Part shown: positions 28,473-41,800 of the stretch, one piece after another
How the letters are laid out: every line of letters starts with the position of its first letter
Numbering within the stretch: position 1 is the first letter of the stretch
DNA from: Nageia nagi
Taxonomy: Eukaryota > Pinophyta
Direction of reading: 5' to 3'
NCBI GenBank assembly: GCA_050084985.1
Contig: JBITNC010000001.1
Location: forward strand, 22,010,001-22,074,000
Length of the DNA stretch: 64,000 nucleotides
The notes under the pieces: model-generated
Database searches by the model: none
What the model was told of the DNA's origin: nothing
What the model saw: the letters and a program-made list of their open reading frames with translations, nothing else
Translations under genes and position numbers: made by a program

Positions 28473-28765
28473 TGATCTAGGGTATCATAGCTTGAGGACA
28501 ACTTACAATGGTTAAGGAAATTGATAGAATATCCTCATATGCTTGCCTTAGATTTGATGCGATCTTTTTCATATTTATTCCATATTTTGATAAATGTACA
28601 TATATACCTTTTATCAAAACATGTGCACACTTTTCATATATCATTAATTTTATAATTGAATAAGTATGATTTTTTCAGTGGAGTTATGATTGGTAAGTTT
28701 CTTCACTAATTCCACAATTTAAGATCTACAATGTTGCATCACACTATACCATATTTTCTATGACC

Positions 28766-29280
28766 TCACATCATCTTACATATTATCAAATTGCAAGGAA
28801 AATATTTTAAACATATTTTCTTACTTGCAATGGTTTCTAAGAGCTAGCATTGATAGTTACATTATCACATCATGATATAAGCATTACAAATCCATTTTTA
28901 CTCAATGTTAATTTTTCCAAGAGTTGACATCATATTACATATTATCCCACTATGGAGAAAATATTTAAAATATATTTTATCGCTTGTTATGATTTCTAGA
29001 TATTGCAACTAATAGTTATAATGTTGAATTATGACACAAGCATTACAACCTATTTTTCTCAATATCGTATTTTTGAGGAGTTGATATCATCTTACCTATT
29101 ACCACATTATAAGGGAAATATTTTAAACATATGTTATTGGTTGTCATGTTTTATAGGAGCTAACATCTGTAGTTATAGTGTCACATCAAGGTATAGGCAT
29201 TAGTTGAATTGCATTTTATAGGAGCTAACTTCATCCTAAATATTACCATATTGTAAAGAAAATATTTTAAACATATTATA
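28766..29280. repeat. Tandem repeat, about 140-160 bp unit, three to four copies
   Basis: The block 'atcatcttacatatta...aaaatattttaaacatat' recurs at about 28,768, 28,929, 29,086 and 29,228, each followed by a 'gagctaacat'-like segment and a 'cattac' segment. Copies differ by substitutions and indels. No coding sense was found. The open frame at 29,003-29,203 lies inside the repeat and is probably accidental. Confidence 0.75.
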
Positions 29281-32200
29281 CAAACTACTTATCAGGTTAC
29301 CATTTCAATGATCTCATCATGAGCTTCCTATATACAAAAAATTACAAAATATAGTATTTCTAGGGGGTATTAAATGATGACATCAACATGCACACAAGAA
29401 GAGCCTAAAAATATTAGGCAATGAGGAAATACACTCTTTCATGGGTCTTCACCTTAAGTGACATTAGCATCAAGTTTTACACCACCCAGGAATGCAAGGT
29501 TGAGGCATATGTAACTTGGGATTCATGTATATATGTCAAAAGTAAATAAAGTTATTCCACATGGTACTATGAATGATCATCGTATTAATTAGAACTTCTT
29601 GATGTTCCAAAAATTAGAAACACGTTACTCCTCAAGTGATATATGGAATGATGTTAGAAGAAGGTTTCAAAGAGCCCAAGAGGTAAGATAAGACAAAATT
29701 TAACATGAAGATTAGCCCTATGGCTTACTATGATTTACATAAAGTTGATCTAGAGGCATTAGGGGTTATGATGACACATCAACTCAAATCCTATGCTTCC
29801 ATACTGTATTAATTTATTGGTTAGCTTGTAATGATAATAAATAAAGATTTATCAAACCCCATCATTATAAATTTGAATATGTCTTGGGAATAATAAGTGA
29901 TCATGATAAATAAATAACCTTGATATTTGGATTTTCCTAAAAGATTAAATAGTTACTTATGATTATCAACATCTTCAAGAAGGATAAAATGAAGCAATTG
30001 GACCAAAAATAGTTGGAGATTCAAATCCACAAGATCTAGAATATCATAGAGAAATGATAGAAGAATCAAGTTGTTACAATTGATTGGCCATATTACAAAA
30101 GCATGCTTAATGCCATGTCATGATATAGAATGGTATCTTAAAGCTTGAAATATTCCAATTTCTTCTATAGCATACCATAGAAATATAATCTATTATTCAT
30201 TGAGTTTTAGAAGATATCCAAACATTGCATGGTGACTATGATCCATATCTAGAAACCATAGTCAAATTGTTATTTACCTCATTACAAGATTTTATCTACA
30301 TAATTATTATTAGTTTAGCCAAGGATTTTATTATATCCATTTGAATGGAATTATATGCTTGGAATTTTGATTTCTATTCTATAAAAATGAGATAGATTCA
30401 TTGAACATAAAATTATAATATAATGGAATTACCTTTGGATGTATATCTAATTTTATTGAATGAATGTCATTATCTATTGTAACCATATATCATTTGAATA
30501 CTGCAATAGTGTATTCCTCTTGAATATTGAGCCTTTATTATTACACTATTTGAATGAGATATATTGAATTATTCAACATATATTAGTATTTTATATGTAT
30601 GACTCTATTACCCAATGGATCTAGGCATTGATCTTTGTGTGATTGAATATTTGAGCTCATGGTGGTTGGTAAAATCTCTTAATACTATTACTACTATATT
30701 ACTTATCAATTGGTATTTAAAGTATAAATCTCAATAAATACATATAAGGGTTACATTCCTAGGCTATTATAGTTGTATTACAATAAGCTAAGAACCTAAT
30801 AACTACCTAAAAATGTCACAAGTAGGTGACCTCATACATCTGTTGACACTAGGGAGGATTAACAACCATAATGCTAGCTTTAGCATCATAACTAAAGGGG
30901 TGTTAATTCTTATCATAATAGTTTTTGGAACCATTTTTGAGTAACTTTCATCTTTATTTCATAAGATGATGGCCCCTCTTCCTTGAACAACATACTCTTG
31001 GCTAAATTTTGCCTTTAAAAACCCAAATTTAGAAAAATTTGTGTTATAAAGGTATTGGTAACTCTACAACCAACAAATAAAGATAGATCTGAAAGCTATC
31101 CCATATAAGAAGAAAATTATAGCCCATATTTCCAAAGCTTAAATATACCCAAGTACATTTTATATTTTCTAGAAGAAATTTTTAATACATCATCATCTTG
31201 TTATCTATTATCATCACCTGCATCCATCATAGGTATACCTTTCTCGATCTTCTTGTTGGTACAACATGTATGTATATCATAATCAATAAAAATCATAACT
31301 AATAAATAATATATATATTTTTAATATATATACAAAATAAAGAAGGTTTGTATAGACTCATATGACTATACTATAGGCCTAGGTTACTACTCTTCATCTA
31401 TAGGTGACTAGATGAGATGAATAGATAGAGGAATTACAAGTTTTACCACATGTATTTCATCATCAGGAGCCTTAGAAACTACGATATATGGTCTAGAAGA
31501 AGGATACATACATCCTACACATGCATGAGATTATGATTGCATCTACTAAGAGGTCTAGGAGTAGATCTAGTGGTCATACTATGGATCAATATTCCTAGCA
31601 TGGTTGGAATTGATGGACTATATATATAAATATAATTCATTATCTTTTTGCTATATAAAATTTGTCAATGAATATATGCATTTCATTTTTCTTTGTATAA
31701 TTATGAAAACTACTTAACAAATAATATTAAATAAATAAGTATAATTAACATTTGATAATTTTACTTGTAAACAACAAGAGTGAAATTTAGTAACATCAAA
31801 AAGAAAAATATCATGTAATATTTATATGATCAAACAATAACAACTACATCATATAAACAAATTTCCTAAAAAGGTAACATATCAATCTTATTAATTATGC
31901 ATTATGTATAAAATAAGTTTAACTAGAATGAAAAAAATCATATAAAAAAACTCATAAATAAGAATATAATGAAAGATCAAGCGAAAAATAGAAAATACAC
32001 CACAAAATATCTCTAGTCCTCATACCAATTAAAATTTCCCACAAAACATTTAAAAAATAATATGCAATAAATAGAGTGACATCACTCAAAATTAAGCAAC
32101 ATCACTCACCACTAGAAAGTAGAAAGGTTTTAAAAATTATGCCTAAAGTTTTCTATGATAAGAAAAGTAGAAAAATAATTGGTTAAAAGAAATTAAAGAT

Positions 32201-32637
32201 GACAATGAGCATTGTATAACATATAGGAGTTAAATACAAACAATGGATACTAACACCAAAAGCATCCAAAAATAATCAATGATACTTATTGTATACTAAA
32301 ACATTTAAATAAGGTACAAAAATAAAAATTAATGGCATACCAATTATCCATAATATAGAGAAATCATTTGATCAAAGTGACATCATGCCAAAAGCATCAT
32401 AAGAAAATTAAAACTTTCATAAAATAAATCTTCAATAATGAGTGACATCACAAAAATTGACTAAAAAATAAATGAAAAAAATAACAACTGAAACATAATG
32501 AAACATAAGCACTAACAAATATTTACAAGGAATAGCCTAAGTACCATCATTATAAAGAACCATACCTAGCATTAGTGGTTTTGGTTATGGAACACTAACA
32601 TTGTTGGACTGAAGAGCTTTACCATTATCTTCAAGTT
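29281..32637. other. AT-rich DNA, no supported gene
   Basis: No LTR pair or confident protein homology. A frame-broken 'CYN...IGHITKAC' at about 30,072-30,115 on the plus strand resembles a retroelement zinc knuckle but is too short to name. A small TA tract lies near 31,305. Confidence 0.4.
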
Positions 32638-33340
32638 ATGCCTCTTAAAATTTTGGGAATGGAATTTGACTATCACAAATTACCTCTTGATGATTTCTTT
32701 AGGCATTATTGGAAAATGAAAGATTCAATATCAAATATGGACAATGAAAACCTTAATAAAAATAAAAAAGAGATAAGTCACCTTCATAGCCTCAACACTA
32801 ATACAAAAAGGAACAATATTAAGAAGCTCAAATAGCATCCAAAGTGGAATCAATACAATAGCAAATAGTAGCATCAAATGAAGTTTAGAAAGTTGACAAA
32901 GAGGAAAAATCAATATATATAGAATGTTAAAAATTCCCTAGATGGAAATTGACACCCATACATGATGATATTGATGAAGTAACTAGGGCTTTGATCAAGA
33001 GGAAATTATTATTTCCATCATCTAAGCCTACAACTCAACCATCCTTTGCTGCAAGAGTACCAAATGATTATAAATTAGATAAGTTATACAAATATCATCA
33101 ACAACAAGGACATGCAATAAAGTATTATATGAAATTTCTCAATAAGATTCATGACTTAATCGATCAAAATAATGTATCCTTACAAGAACCAAAGTCATAT
33201 GATAAACCAAAGAAATTAAGGGGTCCTTAGCATGAGAAGAATAAGAGCATGGGCATATTCAATAATCCATTCTTGAATTTTTTCAAAGATAAATCATCAA
33301 ACAAAAGTGTCAACTTTGTGAGCAATCTTCCCCCAACATG
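32638..33340 (+). pseudogene. Gypsy-type gag fragment with a decayed zinc-knuckle-like motif
   Basis: The open frame at 32,949-33,230 reads 'VTRALIKRKLLFPSSKP', then 'LYKYHQQQGHAIKYYMKF', then 'LNKIHDLIDQNNV'. Gag proteins of many plant Ty3/gypsy elements have a Cys-Lys-x-His...Gly-His...Cys block followed by 'IQDLID'. Here the cysteine positions are Tyr, which needs one G-to-A change each. The upstream frame 32,638-32,835 may belong to the same gag. No protease, polymerase or LTRs were found nearby, so this is an isolated fragment. Confidence 0.55.
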
Positions 33341-34289
33341 ATGAAAAGGTACACATAATTTTTTGTATTCTTTTCATTTATAGTTTTATGATATATATAC
33401 AGTAGTATAGGTATCTTTGTTTTGATTTTATGATCAATTCTCACTAGATCCTTGTGTCTATGCTAGGATACAATCCCCTTATCTTTCTTCTTAACCACAC
33501 TGGAGGCATCCATTAAATGCCAATAATCAATCCCTCATATACCTTTGTAACTTCATGTAGACACTGATATTAGTGTGCACGTTGAACTTCCTACCAAATC
33601 TTAGGAATCCAATAGTTCCTTGAACTCATCCATATCCTTTTATAGGTCATTACTTATTCCTTGCTAGGTTTTGTTATCATTTACTAAGAAAAACTCAACT
33701 TGGTCCCCTTTGATAACTTTTCTCTCATATCCATCTATCATGTTTTTCAACTTGTCATCATTTTTTTGGTGTCCAAACTTTTTTGGAGGAATAAATTGGT
33801 GCTAAAGAGGTTGTAGCCAAAACCATTACCTATTTATTATACTACCATTTGTGTTGGGTTTCTTAACATTTTTCTTCCAAAGTCTAAACCATTTGGTTCC
33901 CTATCACCTGTGCCAATAACAAAAACATATCTTCACCTTAAACTTTTTCCTTAAACCCATTATTGTTGCTTAGGTTCATTTTTTCCTTAAGGTTACCATG
34001 AACTCAGTCCAGACCAAACCTCATATTTTGGTTACTAAAATATGAATTTCCATTCCTTCATGTCACCATCAACTATTATATATAAGATCGTTAATGCAAT
34101 ATATAGACTATTATATTTGCAAATCATTCACTACATTGCCTAAGTAACCATTAACCATGCCATGCCTTCAAACATAGCAAATTAAATCAATGCAAATTCT
34201 TAAATAATTTAATCAAAACCATTTCATCACACATTTATAAATTCATAATAATATATCTTGATTATATTGATTAAAAAATAGGGTGTTAC
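33341..34289. other. AT-rich DNA, nothing identified
   Basis: No motif or repeat pair was recognised on either strand. Confidence 0.4.
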
Positions 34290-36300
34290 GTTATATTTTC
34301 AAAATATATATCCATCCATACAACCAAGTCCATGTCAATTCCCTATGCTAACACCACTAGTGGTACTATAGTGACTCCTAGTGCTCCTAAAACTCTTAGA
34401 CATAGAGGTCATCCTACACAAGATAGGACTCTTCATTCCAATTTGCTCCTTTAATTTTACTAGTTGAGCCTATAGTTATCCTTCTCATTAGTCAAGACCT
34501 CAATGTTCTTATTATGCTTAATAATGTAGTCCATCATCCCTAAGAAGTTGTTATCCTATGCATTTTGATGCATCTTTCATAGTGTCTCCATGCTCTACTC
34601 CAAGACTATGATTCTAATCTTCAAACCCTCTATCTCCTTATCTTTTGTAGCAATCTCCTCCTTCAAGCTAGCTAGTGCATCCTCAGCTTGTTGTCTTATT
34701 GCCTTCTTAGAATATAGGTCCAATTTTATTTTATCTTCAAAACCAACGTAAAGCATACATGTTATTTATACTATTTTTGCATGAGTACTAACTTGTAGGT
34801 ACACAAAGAAGCATATATACTAAGCTCATTCTTGAGCTATTATTGGGTCTCCATAATGGGAATCCCAATTAGCACTTCACATCCACCTTCCTTCTCATGT
34901 TAGGATGGCTTCTCCATATATACATCTTGCTCCTCTTATTCCTCCTTATCTGCCTCTTCATCTTATTCTTCATTTGTCTCACCCTCAGTAGCCTTCGCTA
35001 AACTCTCCAAACTATATAGTTTGAGTGGATCTAGTCTAACTACATCACACTTTGTCAAGTATGTCTAATCAAAAGGAGGCCCATTTGGAACCTCAATTCC
35101 CTCTTCATCTGAGTCACTCCCCAATCCATGATCCTAGGGAGGATGCTACTCTTCCTCCCACTTGGGAGGTGTCTCATACATATTAAGTTCATGAGACCTA
35201 TACCTCCCCATATATACAACAAACTTGCATTTTGGAGGAATGTATTATCTCTTCCCAAATTATCTCACAACCCTCTCAAGTCTATAGGGTTCTATAAATG
35301 TATTGTGTGTCTTAATATAACATGTCATCCTCTACCAATCTAACTCACCCCTTGGTTCATTTGGCTAATAAGGTATCCCTACATATGGTCTGGAAATCAC
35401 ATCTCCTTCAAAGCCCAAAATCATATGTTAGTTTACTTCCTTAACCAATAAATTAATAAAGTAAACTATAAATGAAACCTTTCATGCTAAGATACTTACC
35501 ACTCATCAAGCCATAAATGACCTTTTGGTAAGCCTCTACATTCTTATGAACCTATGTGATCTTTCCTATCTTAGGCCATCGATACCACATAAGATGATCA
35601 AGATCCATACCATGCATGAGAATCTCTTGATTGAACCACTGCAATATGGTCATAGGCCCAACACTTAAGTATAAATGAGTGTGTCACTCTTTTACACCAT
35701 GAAAAAATTATGCAAATCATGATAAATTTGGGCTATAATATAAGGTTCCAATGCATATAGATGACCCTATCTCATCTCATACAATACTCATATCAAACTA
35801 AGTGGAGGACCTCATGATTCTTTGCATGATAAATGATGTTGTCTATAAATGTTACCATGATTAATTTAAATCACCTAAACCTCTTAATCTTGCCTCTAAA
35901 GGCACGATGAAGGAAGGCACCCTTATTGCCTTCATGGTACTCCTAAAGTCCAATAATCCATTTTGTGGATGACTTGTACTTTGCATCCATCATCCCATCC
36001 TCAAAGAATATGGGCCACCCCTTCATAGAATTTGTAGGATCCTATGTATGTCCTTTGATACAATGGTGATCTACCCAATAGGAAGGTTAAAGGTATTGGT
36101 TCTCTCAGACTAGCTCTCCATCATGGTTGTGACTAGCTTCTTGTCCAATCAAACATATGGAGCATGAAGGAGCCATACCTACCAACATGTATACCAACCT
36201 CATCATTTTTGATCTTATCCTTCCATACTATACACTTATTCCAACTTCAAAACATGGAATTGAGCTTCATAAGAAATTAGCAATATTGCAATAAAAAAAT
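34290..36300 (-). pseudogene. Unidentified decayed coding-like region with coiled-coil and acidic segments
   Basis: Minus-strand translation gives coherent protein-like pieces in shifting frames. One is a charged helical segment 'KKAIRQQAEDALASLKEEI' (about 34,657-34,713), continuing with heptad-like spacing for about 40 residues. An acidic Glu/Asp-rich segment lies near 34,930-35,000. Aromatic-rich pieces lie between 35,560 and 36,250, such as 'FILKCWAYDHIAVVQS' and 'GIHVGRYGSFMLH'. Long open frames are absent because of stops. I do not recognise the family. It could be a decayed host gene or an accessory protein of a transposon. Confidence 0.3.
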
Positions 36301-36670
36301 AATAAGATACATATTAGTATTTTATTACAAATTTATTCAATACATGATGCAAAAAAATTTATTTTATTATTTTTAGTACATTCTTGTACCCCCATAATTT
36401 CACAAAATCATATTTTCAAACATAGTTGCTACCTCTAAACCCTAATTCATCTTAGCCTTAGGTCTAAAAACCCTACCCTATGTTTCATATATTTTTGCCT
36501 ATTTCTCCAATAAACTTATAAATTTCATAAAAAAGAAGGAACAAGATGGTCATAATGCCTACCACATGTGTAGAACCCTTGTTATGTTAGTGAATATATG
36601 CCCTATAGTTGTGTTGCTCCATGTTTATTCTTGGGTCCAACCCATTCATCATAAAATCAAGCATTCTATC

Positions 36671-38617
36671 TGTTGAACTATGGTGACACTGAGAGGGGGG
36701 GTGAATCAGTGTTTCAATTTTAAAACTTTAAATCTAGAAACTTTAAATAGTGCAGTAGAGAAATAAAACCAAATAGAGCAAGACACCAAGATAGCAAACA
36801 CATAACACAAGATATAACGAGATTCACCAATGTGGCTACATCCAAATCCAGCCATTGTAAAGCACCAACTTTACACATAATTTTATCAGCACCAACTGAA
36901 AGGAGCACCAACCCCTAAGCTTTGCAGCACCCACTACAAGGAGCACCAACTCCACTTGCCAAGCACCCACTTAACAAATTTAATAAGATGGAATGAAAGA
37001 TTGATAACCAGTTACACAAGACCCGGAATGGTCTAGCTCAAAACTTTTCTCACAAAATACAATTTGAATCATATTCTATTTTCTTTATGCTCATGCCAAT
37101 AGCTCTAATTCATCTATAATCTAAAACCCCTTTTAATTCATACACATTTGCTTTAGATTCTTGTCTACTGAAAAATGCTCAAAATCGGATCAAGAAACTG
37201 TTGCTCATATCACTGAAAGGGCTGTCGTTATTTTTCACCAAGAAAACTCCTCATATTCTGATCAAAAATGATATAATTTCTCCACAAACATCTAGAACTT
37301 TCAACACTTATAGAATTATCAAGAAAACATTCATTTTTGAGATATCTGTTACTCATACATGCTTCACACACCTCTCAATAACAAAATACACTGCCAAAAC
37401 ACAAACCCAAAAAAATTTGAATTTATTCGAACTGGTTGAAGATAATACCTTGAATGCACTTAGAACATGTGTTCCATGTCCATATGGCACAAAATGGTAT
37501 GAAGAATTTCACATAGATACCGAAAATACCTTTCAAAGCTTGAATGTCTTTTTATCTTCTCCTCTCTTGGTTTTTTTTTTTTAAAAGTGTCACATGATAA
37601 AAGAACTCTTGAGCCTTAAATAGAAGTGCAATAACTGAGATATAAAATAAAATAAAAGAGCATTTTTTTAAACCATACACACTATTCCTTTTTTTTTGTC
37701 ACTTAAAACCATTGTCGGCCAAAATTGGAATATTAAGAAAAAAAAGCTCTAACGGCTTTTTTGATGAGCTATAACTTCTTACTGAGTGCACAGTTTAACA
37801 CAAAATTTGGACCACATGTTCTTCATATAACCAAATATATTATATACAAATTTAAGTCTTTAAATCCTCATAGTTTAACACAAAAGTTTTTGCAAAGTGG
37901 CCTCCGACACAGATTTCACAGGTATTTTGTTATGCTTGGATTTGTGCAAGTTATAGGTTCTCATAGTTTGAGGCCTCAAATCAAGATGGTTCAAAAATAC
38001 AAAATTGTTCATCTCATCAATTTATACGTGTACAAACTTTGAAATTCTAAATTTGAAGTCTTTTAGAGCTCAAAACAACCAACCTACTATTTCCAAAATT
38101 TATGCTCAAAAGTTAAAAAGTTACGGAGTGGCATTTTGTAGCTTGTACCATTTCTTCCTAGATTATTATCTTGCTATGAAATTTGTACCACACCTTCTTG
38201 GTATATAGTACTATATATTATTTAAATTTCAACCTCTGATTCATCACTGTTGCTTGCAATTCAAATTGTATGAAGCCAATTTTACACAAATTTTTGACTG
38301 CATCATAATCCACAAGAGTGCCTAAAACTGAACCAACATGAAATTTGACCGTTCCAACACTTCACACAAGTTTGTTATCAACCCAAAAACTGATCCAAAC
38401 CATCTCTCACTGTCCGTCACCTTCCATTTGTAATTTGGCCCTCTTGACAACTTTTGGTACCTCATGACAACTTTTGGTCCCTTTATCATTTTTGCATCTG
38501 ACAACTTTGTAGATCTTGTCGATGTTATTTCTTTGACACATGCAACCATATGAACCTTATGCACACTGATCTTATCATGTTTACAACAATGACAACACTG
38601 CTGCACCATACTCAACA
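36671..38617 (-). repeat. 3' LTR of Copia-C
   Basis: Matches 43,968-45,932 throughout. It lacks a 27-base segment present in the right copy near 44,144 and carries an extra 'tgaaaggagcaccaac' duplication near 36,897. Near 2 kb, it is long for a Copia LTR. Confidence 0.95.
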
Positions 38618-38630
38618 ATCTCCCCCTTTG
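38618..38630 (-). promoter_or_regulatory. Polypurine tract of Copia-C
   Basis: The minus strand reads CAAAGGGGGAGAT immediately before the 3' LTR. Confidence 0.85.
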
Positions 38631-38832
38631 GAATTGTTGGCAACACATGCAAAAACTTGTTACTCTTCTCCCCCTTTGACAACAAATACAAAGGGGTGTC
38701 ATGGACTCCCCCTGAGTCCATATACACAATACTCAGATGTAAATCAATATACAAAAGAACATAATTATACAAGAGTAAAAAGATAAACAAATACAAAATT
38801 ACTCCCTCTGATATTGTGCGCCCAAAAGCTAG

Positions 38833-41800
38833 TCAATGCTTGGGCAATATCACCACTCCCAATTTCTTTCGTAGGTACTCAAAAACTTCTTTGGGTAATG
38901 GTTTAGTAAATATATCTGTTACTTTCTCTGATGTGGGAACAAATTCTAACTTTACCTCTCCTTCTGCAACCTTTTTCTTCAAAAAATGATATCGAATGGC
39001 AATATGTTTTGTTCTTGAATGCATGACTGGATTCTTAGAAATATTGATTGCACTTGTGTTATCACATATAATTGAAATAGGCTCAGTGATCTAAATCCCT
39101 AGATCTTTCATCATTTATTTCATCCACATAACCTATGTACAACATGATGTTGCTGCTATGTACTCTGCTTCTGTAGTGGATAATGATACTGATTCTTGTT
39201 TCTTACTATGCCAACCGATAAGATTATTACCCAAGTAAAATGCACCGCCACTAGTGCTTTTCCTATCATCTACACATCCTGCCCAATCTACATTTGAGAA
39301 AGTAATGAGTTTGAAATCTTTTCCTTTGGGATACCATAGGCCATAGTCCATTATACCTTTAAGGTACCAAAAAATCCATTTTACTGCAGTCACATGTGTT
39401 TCCTTTGGACTTGCTTGGAACCGTGCAACCATACACACTGCCTGAAGTATGTCGGGTCTGGTAGCTATCAAATATAATAGGCTCTCAATCATTGACCTAT
39501 ACATATTCTAATCTACTGATGGTGACTTATCATCCTTGCTTAGCTTACAGCTTGTTGTCATAGGAGTGCTCAGAGGCTTGCAATCCTCCATAGTGAACTT
39601 TTTCAACATCTCTTTAACATACTTGATTTGCGAAATAAAAATACCATTCTTTAATTGATTAACTTGCAAACTAAGAAAATATGAAAGTTCACCTATCATT
39701 GATATTTCAAACTCTGTTTGCATTTGGTTAGCAAAATCTTTGCATATTTCATATTTGCTACCTCCAAAAATTAATATCATCTACATAAACAATAATGATA
39801 ACTTGGTGATTATTTTCAGATTTAATGTAGAGATTACTATCCACCATACCCTTTTTAAAACCTTGCTGATGTAGATATGTATCAAGTCTAGAGTACCATG
39901 CTCGGGGTACTTATTTTAGACCATAAAGTGCCTTTTTTAATTTGCACACAAAATCTTGATTCTCACTTATCTAAAATCTGTCTGGCTGCTCAATATAAAC
40001 TTTTTCATTAAGATTTCCATTCAAAAATGCTGATTTTACATCCATTTGATAAACTTTGAAGTTTTTATAGATTGCCAAAGTAAGAAACATACGGATAGCT
40101 TCTAATCTAGCAACAGGAGCAAAAGTTTCTTCAAAATCAATACCTTCAACTTGAGCATAACCTTTACAAACCAATCTTGCTTTGTTTCTTATTACTTTTC
40201 CATTTTCATTAAGCTTGTTGTGAAAAACCCACTTGGTGCCAATCACATTTTTATTTTTGGGCCTTGGTACCAACTCCCAAGTTTGATTTTTTTTAATTTG
40301 GTCTAGTTCCTCATCCATTGCTTTGATCCAACTTTCATCCTGACTTACCTTTGCAACATTTTTTGGTTCTATGCTTGAGAGAAGAGAATATGTTCTTATT
40401 TTCTTCTTCTTGTTTGAACTCCAGTATCTAGATCTCTAATTATTTGGTCAGTTGGATGATCTTTTTACCATTTACCTGTCTTGTGTTTTTTATTTTCTTC
40501 TATTTCTGAACCACTGTGTGAGTTACCTGAGCCATTCTTTGGTTGATTTTCTGGTTGTTCTTCTACCTCATCTACCTCAATATATTCTGGAAAATTTTAA
40601 TTATTATCTTTTGGAGGTACTCTTAGTTCATCAATCTTGACATTCGCACTCTCAACAATTTTTCTAAGTCTTTTATTGTAACATTTGTAAGCCTTGCTTT
40701 TTATTGAGTAACCAAGAAATATACCTTATTCGCTCTATCATCGAACTTACCAAGATTTTCTTCCATCCTCTTAATGTAGCACTTACTCCCAAATACTTTG
40801 AAGTATTTTGTTGATGCCTTTTTACCGAACCATAATTTATAGGGTGTCTTATTCTCATGGGGCCTCAACATACATCTGTTCTGAATATAAACCACTGTGT
40901 GGACTACTTCTTTCTAAAACCTATCAGTATGTGCTTTCTATCAACATTGTTCATGCCATTTCTTGAACTGACCTATTTTTTCTTTCTACTACACCATTTT
41001 CTGAGGTGTTCTTGCTACTGAAAAACTGTCTCCTGATACCATACTCATGACAGAATTCATTACAATCATCTGAAATGAATTCACCTCCTCTATCCGATCT
41101 TAAACATTTGATTCTTATTCCAATCTGATTTTCTGTCAGGTTCTTGAAGGTCTTAAATTTTTCAAGTGCTTCTAACTTGTGTTTCAAGAATAGTATCCAT
41201 GTCATCCTAGAATAATCATCTATACATAGCATGAAATACCTATCCCCATTTAAACTTTGTGTTCTCATAGGACCACACAAATCAGTATGAACAAGCTCTA
41301 ATGGTTTGCTAGAATAGTATTCCTTTGTCTTGAAAGTGGATCTAGTGAGCTTACCCTTTTGGTATGAAGAACAAATACTACTTGGTGGTTTTTTGATACT
41401 TGGTATATCTCGAACTGCTCTCTTTGAACAAATTTTAACTAAATTATCAAAACTGATGTGTCCAAGTCTCTTATGCCAAAGCTAATCTTCATCCTCCTTT
41501 TTCGAGTAGACATAATCCATTTGAAGTCTCTATCAATGTATATAGATTTTCGGATGTCCTTGTACCAACTGCAACTAACTTGCCACTGTTTGCTCTTCTA
41601 ATTTCACATCCATGTTTCTTGAATATTACATCATGTCCTCTATCACAAATCTGACTAACACTCAGCAAGCTATGTTTCAACCTGATCACAAATAATACTT
41701 CTTCTGACTTGATCTTTCCATCATTAATCTTAACTATACCTCTACCGAAAATCTTTTCTCATCATTATTGCCAAATTTTACTGATCCCCCTTCATGTTGT

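Noticed and set aside
37201-38208. Plus-strand frames of up to 127 codons
   Set aside because: They lie within the Copia-C 3' LTR, with diverged counterparts in the other LTR, and have no domain resemblance.
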